A stretch of DNA of 20,973 nucleotides from CAZEYT01 sp964516295 (GTDB taxonomy: Bacteria > Verrucomicrobiota > Verrucomicrobiia > Chthoniobacterales > Terrimicrobiaceae). This document shows, in pieces, positions 16,240 to 20,973 of this stretch. The position numbers were made by a program, and so were the translations under genes. Every line of letters starts with the position of its first letter. Position 1 is the stretch's first letter. The notes under the pieces are model-generated. The model was not told where the DNA came from. It saw only the letters and a program-made list of their open reading frames with translations, and did no database searches. The stretch covers positions 1 to 20,973 of the forward strand of contig CAZEYT010000049.1 of assembly GCA_964516295.1 (NCBI GenBank), given 5' to 3'.

Positions 16240-17133
16240 TCAGGTCACGACAAGAGCGAGAATGGCCTTCTGGGTGTGGAGACGGTTTTCAGCCTGGCGG
16301 AAAACGGTATCGGCATGGGCCTCGAAGGTGTCGGCCGTGATCTCTTTGCCGCGATAGGCGGGCAGGCAATGCATCACGAGGGCCTCCGGGGCAAGCTCGC
16401 AAAGGGCGGTATTGATCTGGTAGCCGGAGAGCTTCGCAATCCGTTCGGCGGCCTCCTGTTCCTTGCCCATGCTGACCCAGACATCGGTGTAGAGCACGTC
16501 GGAACCCACGGCGGCCTTCCGGAGGTCCGGTTCGATCACGATATGACCACCGGCACGGGAGAGAAGCTCCCGGGGCGGCTGGAAGCCATCGGGAGCGGCG
16601 ATGCGAAGCTCGAAACCGAGCCGAGCGGCCGCCCAGATCCACGAGCGGGCGACATTGCAATCGCCGTCGCCGATGAAGGTTACCTTCAGCCCGTCGAGCG
16701 ATCCGCGTGTTTCAAGGATCGTGAAAAGGTCCGACAGAATCTGGCACGGATGCTCTTCGTCCGTGAGCGCGTTGATGGTCGGGATGTTGCTGAACGACGC
16801 GAAATCTTCCACATCGGTCTGGGCAAACGTGCGGATCACCGCTCCGTGCAGCATGCGTCCCATTACGCGGGCCGTATCCGCAATCGGCTCGCCGCGCCCG
16901 AGTTGAATATCCCCAGAGGCGAGAAACATGACATCACCGCCGAGTTCACGAATGCCGGTTTCGAACGAGACGCGGGTCCGTGTGGAGGATTTCGAAAAAA
17001 TCAGCGCCCAGCACTGATGGCGAAGCGGGTGGGCGGCGTGGCGGCCGCGCGTGGATTTCATTTCCGCAGCCCCGCGCAAGATCGCATGGATGCCGGCGTC
17101 GTCGAGTGCTTCAATGGAAAGCAGGTTTTTCAT
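16240..17133 (-). CDS. argF: Ornithine carbamoyltransferase
   Basis: 297 residues. It makes citrulline from ornithine and carbamoyl phosphate in arginine synthesis. The carbamoyl-phosphate site SKSSTRTRVSFE, the HPCQILSD motif and the C-terminal MHCLPAYRGKEIT (ornithine-binding cysteine) identify it. The usual G-D-G-N-N-V-A-x-S block reads GDGDCNVARSW, one residue longer. The frame is open upstream, but that part is antisense-like sequence within argD; ATG 17133 gives the normal N-terminus MKNLLSIEALDD and overlaps the argD stop as ATGA. Translation is thus coupled to argD. The broken kinase follows after 27 bases. Confidence 0.96.
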   Translation of the reverse strand: MKNLLSIEALDDAGIHAILRGAAEMKSTRGRHAAHPLRHQCWALIFSKSSTRTRVSFETGIRELGGDVMFLASGDIQLGRGEPIADTARVMGRMLHGAVIRTFAQTDVEDFASFSNIPTINALTDEEHPCQILSDLFTILETRGSLDGLKVTFIGDGDCNVARSWIWAAARLGFELRIAAPDGFQPPRELLSRAGGHIVIEPDLRKAAVGSDVLYTDVWVSMGKEQEAAERIAKLSGYQINTALCELAPEALVMHCLPAYRGKEITADTFEAHADTVFRQAENRLHTQKAILALVVT

Positions 17134-18392
17134 GTTATGGCAGCCGCCACGGGGGCGGATTCGGATTCCTTTTGCACACTGGAGAGCGTCAACGCAAACT
17201 TTTCCACGGCTTCGGCGATTTCTCCGGCATCGACGTTCAGCGGGGGCAAAAAGCGGACCACGGTCTCGCCGGCGGGAATTAACAGCAGACCTTGGGCCAT
17301 GGCGGCCAGAACGACCCGGAGGGCCGGCGTTCCTTCGCCCGGAGGAAAATCCGGCCCCAACTGCATGCCGACCATTAAACCCAGCGCGCGGATCTCGGAA
17401 ACAAACGGCAAATGCGCCCTCCGGAGGGTCTTGACGAGATTTTCCCCCTGCGCCTTGGCGGCGTCGAGGAGTCCATCGCGGGCGATGATTTCGAGCACCT
17501 TCAGCGCCGCCGCGCAGCAGACCGGGTTTCCGCCGTAGGTTGTGCCATGACTCCCGGGTCCGAGGAGGTCGCAAAGCGGGCCACGCGGGTCACGCACGCG
17601 GGACGAGATCCAGAACGCTCCCAGCGGAAACCCATTGGCGATACCTTTCGCCCACGAGACGCCGTCCGCCTCGATCTCCGGAGCCACGCTCCGCCAGCCA
17701 CACCAGTCTCCGGTCCGGCCCAATCCGCACTGGACTTCATCAAACAACAGAAGCAATCCCTTCTCATCGCAAATCTCCCGCAGCGCGCGCAGGAAGGGCG
17801 CGCTGCCGATGTGGATGCCGCCCTCGCCTTGAATGGGCTCGAGGAGAATCGCAACCGTCTTTTCCCCGATGGCGGACCTGACCGCATCGATGTCTCCAAA
17901 CGGAAGGTGCTGAAAACCGTCCAGCAGCGGGCCGAAGCCCTTTTTAACCTTGTCCTGCCCGGTGGCTGAAATCCCGGCCATGGTGCGGCCGTGGAAGGAG
18001 TTTTTGAAGGTCAGGATCTCGTGGCGTCCGCTTTCGCTGCCGAAGCGCCGGGCGAGTTTGATGAGCCCCTCATTGGCCTCAGCGCCGCTGTTGCAGCAGA
18101 AGACCTTGCCAGGGCCGGTGATCTCCACCAAACGGCGCGCCAGCTCGGCTTGCGGAGCGGTTCGGTAAAGATTCGAGGTGTGGACCAACGTCGAAGCCTG
18201 GGCGGTAACGGCGGCGGTGAGTTCCGGATGAGAATGCCCGAGCGAACTAACCGCGATTCCGGCTCCGAAATCCAGATACTCATTCCCATCAAAATCCCAC
18301 ACCCGGCAGCCGGCCCCGCGCGCGATGTCGAGGTCAAACCGCCCGTAGGTGGGCATCACATAAGCACCATATTTGGCAGCAAGCGAATTCAT
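17130..18392 (-). CDS. argD: Acetylornithine aminotransferase
   Basis: 420 residues. A PLP-dependent class III aminotransferase converting N-acetylglutamate semialdehyde to N-acetylornithine in arginine synthesis. Key features are the GAGIAVSSLGHSHPE block, the PLP phosphate-binding region CCNSGAEANEGLIKLAR, the FHGRTMAGISATG motif, LLLLFDEVQCGLGRTG with the PLP-ring aspartate, and the Schiff-base lysine in SWAKGIANGFPLGAF. The C-terminus (GETVVRFLPPLN) fits ArgD rather than other class III enzymes, as does the direct coupling to argF through an ATGA overlap. Bifunctional use in lysine synthesis (DapC) is possible. ATG 18392 gives the standard N-terminus; no clear Shine-Dalgarno precedes it. 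Confidence 0.95.
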   Translation of the reverse strand: MNSLAAKYGAYVMPTYGRFDLDIARGAGCRVWDFDGNEYLDFGAGIAVSSLGHSHPELTAAVTAQASTLVHTSNLYRTAPQAELARRLVEITGPGKVFCCNSGAEANEGLIKLARRFGSESGRHEILTFKNSFHGRTMAGISATGQDKVKKGFGPLLDGFQHLPFGDIDAVRSAIGEKTVAILLEPIQGEGGIHIGSAPFLRALREICDEKGLLLLFDEVQCGLGRTGDWCGWRSVAPEIEADGVSWAKGIANGFPLGAFWISSRVRDPRGPLCDLLGPGSHGTTYGGNPVCCAAALKVLEIIARDGLLDAAKAQGENLVKTLRRAHLPFVSEIRALGLMVGMQLGPDFPPGEGTPALRVVLAAMAQGLLLIPAGETVVRFLPPLNVDAGEIAEAVEKFALTLSSVQKESESAPVAAAIT

Positions 18393-18400
18393 CGGCCGGA

Positions 18401-18424
18401 ATTATGTACGAACTCCCCGGAGAC
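18401..18424 (-). promoter_or_regulatory. Candidate promoter for argD-argF
   Basis: On the minus strand, CATAAT (18401-18406, five of six to the -10 consensus) lies 17 bases after TTCGCG (a poor -35 match, 18424 downward). Transcription from it would start within a few bases of the argD ATG, giving an almost leaderless mRNA, which fits the missing Shine-Dalgarno. The call rests mainly on the -10. Confidence 0.25.
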
Positions 18425-18494
18425 GCGAAGGGATATTACGCCTGGCCTCCCCGCAGAAAGATCAGCAACGATAGACGGAATTGCATTGCCATCT

Positions 18495-18512
18495 GTAGAC
18501 AGCGAGGTCTAC
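18495..18512. promoter_or_regulatory. Inverted repeat upstream of the OB-fold-like protein gene
   Basis: GTAGAC and GTCTAC form a perfect 6-base inverted repeat around AGCGAG, in the 190-base divergent gap between argD (18392) and the gene at 18583. It could be an operator or a small mRNA hairpin. It does not resemble the ArgR box. The rest of the gap holds only a weak argD promoter candidate and no convincing gene. Confidence 0.3.
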
Positions 18513-18582
18513 TTTGCCGCGCGAAAATCTTCAAAAAAATGAACGCAACGCATTGGAGCCAGCGGTGGGAGAAAAAGGCATC

Positions 18583-19539
18583 ATGAAAGGGGTTGTTCGG
18601 CTCTTGATTGTTGCGGCACTCGCGGTGGCGGGATGGATTTGGTATTCGGGATCCAAAGCCGCACCCCCCCCAGACGCTTTGCGGACCGAAATCGAGGTTC
18701 CGGCTCCGCTGCCGAAGCCGCAGGCTCTTGAGGACCGCTTCGCCAGAATCGAGGCGAATGGAACCACGTATTTCGAAGTGGTAGTCCGCTCCCTGCTACC
18801 GGACTCGATTTCCATTCTGCACCGCGATGGCGCGGCCGTGATTCCGCTAGCGGATCTGGATACCGGGCTTCAACAACGCTATCGCTATGATCCGGCCGCC
18901 GCCCAAGCGTTCGCCGACCTGAAGCAGGCGCATGAACAGTATCGCCGTTCAACCCAGGCGACCCGCGATGGTGCCCCCGCCACGACCGAGCCGTCATCCC
19001 CTTCTCCAGAGGCTGCTCCGTGGGAGACCGCGTGGAAATGGATTTGCGAAAAGCTAGGTTGGAACGAGCCTCCCCCGCCACCGCCCCAGACGCCGGACCA
19101 AGAAATCGCGACGGCCCTATCTTCCGGCACCATTATCGCAACCCGCCTTGCTTCGCTGGTCTCGAAGTATCCGGAGGAAGCCGCACGCTTTCTGAAGGAC
19201 CGCCAGATCCGGGTCACTGGCGTGATCAAATCCATCCATGTCCGGGGTTCCAAAAGCGTCGACATCGAAATTCACCTCGAGGGTCAAGGCGAACGGGATG
19301 TCTCGTTTGCGACGGACGTCGCCCGATACTTCAGGCACGATCACCGGACCCACTACAATTACAAACTCGTCAAGGAAGGCCAGCGCCTCCTGCTCTACAG
19401 AGCGTCCTCCGACACTGCCGGCATGGAGTTTAGCGAGATTCTCTACACGATTGGCGATCAAGCCACCCTCGAGGGGCTCGTGGAAAGGGTCGGGGCCGGC
19501 GACATCGCCGTCCACTGGATCTGGCAAATGCCGCGCTAG
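18583..19539 (+). CDS. Membrane-anchored protein with an OB-fold (tRNA_anti-like) domain
   Basis: 318 residues from ATG 18583, with AAGG four bases upstream. Residues ~5-20 are a hydrophobic signal anchor (LLIVAALAVAGWIWYSG), then a Pro-rich part. A first small domain (~45-105) carries TTYFEVVVRSLLPDSISILH and a following RYRYDPAAA, a pattern I associate with Verrucomicrobia and Planctomycetes envelope proteins. A Pro-rich, low-complexity linker (PPPPPPQTPDQ) separates it from a C-terminal domain with ASLVSKYPEEAARFLKDRQ and IRVTGVIKSIHV, which looks like an OB-fold of the tRNA_anti-like type. Such domains occur in secreted or envelope proteins and need not bind nucleic acid. Function is unknown. 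It ends 16 bases from the convergent purL. Confidence 0.82.
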   Translation: MKGVVRLLIVAALAVAGWIWYSGSKAAPPPDALRTEIEVPAPLPKPQALEDRFARIEANGTTYFEVVVRSLLPDSISILHRDGAAVIPLADLDTGLQQRYRYDPAAAQAFADLKQAHEQYRRSTQATRDGAPATTEPSSPSPEAAPWETAWKWICEKLGWNEPPPPPPQTPDQEIATALSSGTIIATRLASLVSKYPEEAARFLKDRQIRVTGVIKSIHVRGSKSVDIEIHLEGQGERDVSFATDVARYFRHDHRTHYNYKLVKEGQRLLLYRASSDTAGMEFSEILYTIGDQATLEGLVERVGAGDIAVHWIWQMPR

Positions 19540-19555
19540 CAGGCGCGGGGATTTC

Positions 19556-20973
19556 TCAGGCTTCCATCAATCCCGGGATCGTGTCCGACCAAGCGGCGCG
19601 GAGCAAGTCGACGGACCATTCGAACGACTTTCCGGCGGTGGCGATCTTCAGCACCGGGTTGGCCGAGACGTGACCGAGGAGACGGGCCGGAACGCCGCGC
19701 CATTCCAAAAGCGCAAGGACGCTGGCGGCGTTGGCTTTTTTCACCGAAAGGACGATGCGGCTCTGAGACTCGTTGAAGAGGACGACATCTGCGCGGGGTG
19801 CGTCCGGCGAGAGGGTGATCCCGGCTCCGAAAGCGTTGGGGCCGGTCATGCAGGACTCGGCGAGAGCGACGGCAAGGCCGCCCTCCGCGCAGTCGTGCGC
19901 ACTCTGCACGAGGCCTATGCGGATGAGGGAGCGAACGGCATTTTGAACGGCCAGCTCCCGATCGTAGTCGAGCTGTGGCGGCGCGCCTTCCTTGCGACCG
20001 TGGATCGCGAGCAGGTAATGCGAGGCCCCGAGCTCGTCGCCGGGTTCGCCGACCAGGAGAATCGCATCCCCGGGTTGTTTGAAAAACTGGGTCGTAATGT
20101 GTTTTTCGCTCTCAGCGAGACCCACCATGCCGACGGTCGGGGTCGGATCAATCGAGCCAGCCGGACTTTCGTTGTAAAGGCTCACATTTCCGCCGGTGAC
20201 CGGCGTATCAAAGGCCCGGCAGGCTTCGGCCATGCCCTCGACTGCCTCGCGGAGTTGGAGAAAATTCTCGGGCTTGTGCGGGTTGCCGAAATTCAGGTTG
20301 TCGGTCACGGCCAGCGGGATCGCACCGGTGCAGGCGATATTGCGTGCGGCCTCGGCGACCGCGATCCGGGCACCTTCGCGCGGGTCCTGTCGGCAGTAAA
20401 TGGCGTTGCAGTCCGTGCTGGCGGCGAGGATTTTTCCGGCCTCGCGAACGATGAAGACGGCCGCATCCGAGCCGGGCAGAACGGTGGCTCCAAGGCGCAC
20501 CATGTGGTCGTATTGACGCCAGACCCATTGCTTCGAGGCAATGCTGGGATGGGCCAGGAGAGCTGGAAGCGCGGTCGTGGCATCGGCTTCGGCGACGGAC
20601 GCGAGATCGAGCGGGGTCGGAGCCTTTTTGGGGGCGGCCTCGCGTTCGTAGAGCGGGGCTTCGTCGGCAAGTTTGCGGGCGGGGATTTCCACCGCGATTT
20701 CACCACCTTCGCGCACACGCATCATGCCGTCGTCGTTCACGACACCGACTTCCGCATACGGGAGGTCCCATTTTTCAAAAATGGCGCGAACTTTGTCCTC
20801 CTCGCCTTTCTTTACGATCACGAGCATCCGCTCCTGGGATTCGGAGAGGAGAATCTCGTACGGGGTCATGCCGGTCTCGCGTTTCGGGACGAGATGGACA
20901 TCGATTTCGACCCCGGTACCTCCGCGGCTGGCCGTTTCGCAGGTCGAGCAGGTGAGCCCGGCGGCGCCCATGT
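19556..20973 (-). CDS. purL: Phosphoribosylformylglycinamidine synthase, large subunit PurL (5' end outside the window)
   Basis: About 470 C-terminal residues of the small-type PurL, roughly two-thirds of the usual ~740. The enzyme converts FGAR to FGAM with ATP and ammonia from PurQ in purine synthesis. The visible part begins at the GAAGLTCST motif within the first PurM-like half, followed by ILLSESQERMLVIVKKGEE, then the second half with SDAAVFIVRE, TDCNAIYCRQDPREGARIAV, AVTDNLNFGNP and the TPVTGGNVSLYNES block, and VQSAHDCAEGGLAVALAESC near the end. The frame is uninterrupted to the right edge, so only the N-terminal third is missing. The stop faces the OB-fold gene with 16 bases between, with no visible terminator. 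Confidence 0.97.
   Translation of the reverse strand, partial: MGAAGLTCSTCETASRGGTGVEIDVHLVPKRETGMTPYEILLSESQERMLVIVKKGEEDKVRAIFEKWDLPYAEVGVVNDDGMMRVREGGEIAVEIPARKLADEAPLYEREAAPKKAPTPLDLASVAEADATTALPALLAHPSIASKQWVWRQYDHMVRLGATVLPGSDAAVFIVREAGKILAASTDCNAIYCRQDPREGARIAVAEAARNIACTGAIPLAVTDNLNFGNPHKPENFLQLREAVEGMAEACRAFDTPVTGGNVSLYNESPAGSIDPTPTVGMVGLAESEKHITTQFFKQPGDAILLVGEPGDELGASHYLLAIHGRKEGAPPQLDYDRELAVQNAVRSLIRIGLVQSAHDCAEGGLAVALAESCMTGPNAFGAGITLSPDAPRADVVLFNESQSRIVLSVKKANAASVLALLEWRGVPARLLGHVSANPVLKIATAGKSFEWSVDLLRAAWSDTIPGLMEA

Noticed and set aside
18493..18512. Possible ArgR box before argD
   Set aside because: The inverted repeat GTAGAC/GTCTAC lacks the AT-rich TGAAT...ATTCA pattern of ArgR sites and lies about 100 bases upstream of argD.
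18404..18586. A 60-residue plus-strand frame in the gap before the OB-fold-like gene
   Set aside because: No homology-like pattern, no Shine-Dalgarno, and it overlaps the better-supported start at 18583.
1..20973. Defence system, prophage, IS element or CRISPR array
   Set aside because: I found no transposase, integrase, nuclease cluster, attachment repeats or spaced repeats; the genes are housekeeping or envelope types.

Overview
The window looks like a chromosomal stretch of a GC-rich Gram-negative bacterium, most likely a member of the Verrucomicrobiota. The best lineage hints are (i) the protein at 18583-19539, whose N-terminal block (F-x-x-V-x-V-x-x-x-x-P-D-x-I-x-I-L-H-x-D-G, then a YDP motif) I associate with Verrucomicrobia/Planctomycetes proteins, (ii) a small CxxC...CxxC protein of a type I recall from Verrucomicrobia, and (iii) a decayed LacI-like regulator resembling Opitutae regulators. 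No rRNA, plasmid, phage, CRISPR or IS element is visible; this is core-type chromosome.

Layout, left to right. 1-55: 3' end of tRNA-His. 56-412: no gene, but a likely terminator for the leftward operon. 413-3004 (minus): a three-gene operon of a small membrane protein, the sodium/glutamate symporter gltS and a transglutaminase-like protease. 3056-7225 (plus): an RND efflux pair (lipoprotein adaptor and inner-membrane pump), divergent from that operon. 7188-8650 (minus): a DUF2062 membrane protein and an alpha/beta hydrolase with ATGA overlap. 8685-9400 (minus): a LacI-family pseudogene. 9449-12490 (minus): a very large DUF2339 membrane protein whose start is uncertain. 12742-12818 (minus): tRNA-Pro(GGG). 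12937-13704 (plus): triosephosphate isomerase. 13706-13939 (minus): a small zinc-ribbon-like protein. 13972-16212 (minus): a hybrid sensor histidine kinase broken by several lesions. 16240-18392 (minus): argF and argD, overlapping by ATGA. 18583-19539 (plus): a membrane-anchored OB-fold-like protein. 19556-20973 (minus): purL, cut by the window edge.

Functionally the region mixes housekeeping (glycolysis, arginine and purine synthesis, two tRNAs) with envelope functions (efflux, glutamate uptake, several membrane proteins of unknown role). argD and argF supply two steps of arginine synthesis. The adaptor and pump would need an outer-membrane TolC-type channel that is not encoded here. Three ATGA stop/start overlaps point to translational coupling.

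The most striking thing is gene decay: two regulatory genes, a LacI-type repressor and a hybrid histidine kinase, are pseudogenes, and in the kinase most lesions can be reconstructed to the base (7-bp tandem duplication, CAA-to-TAA nonsense, two single-G losses, and G8 and T8 tract shifts). I found no convincing undescribed multi-gene system. If the single-base indels are assembly errors rather than biology, the kinase would still carry the nonsense codon, the 7-bp duplication and a damaged PAS region.
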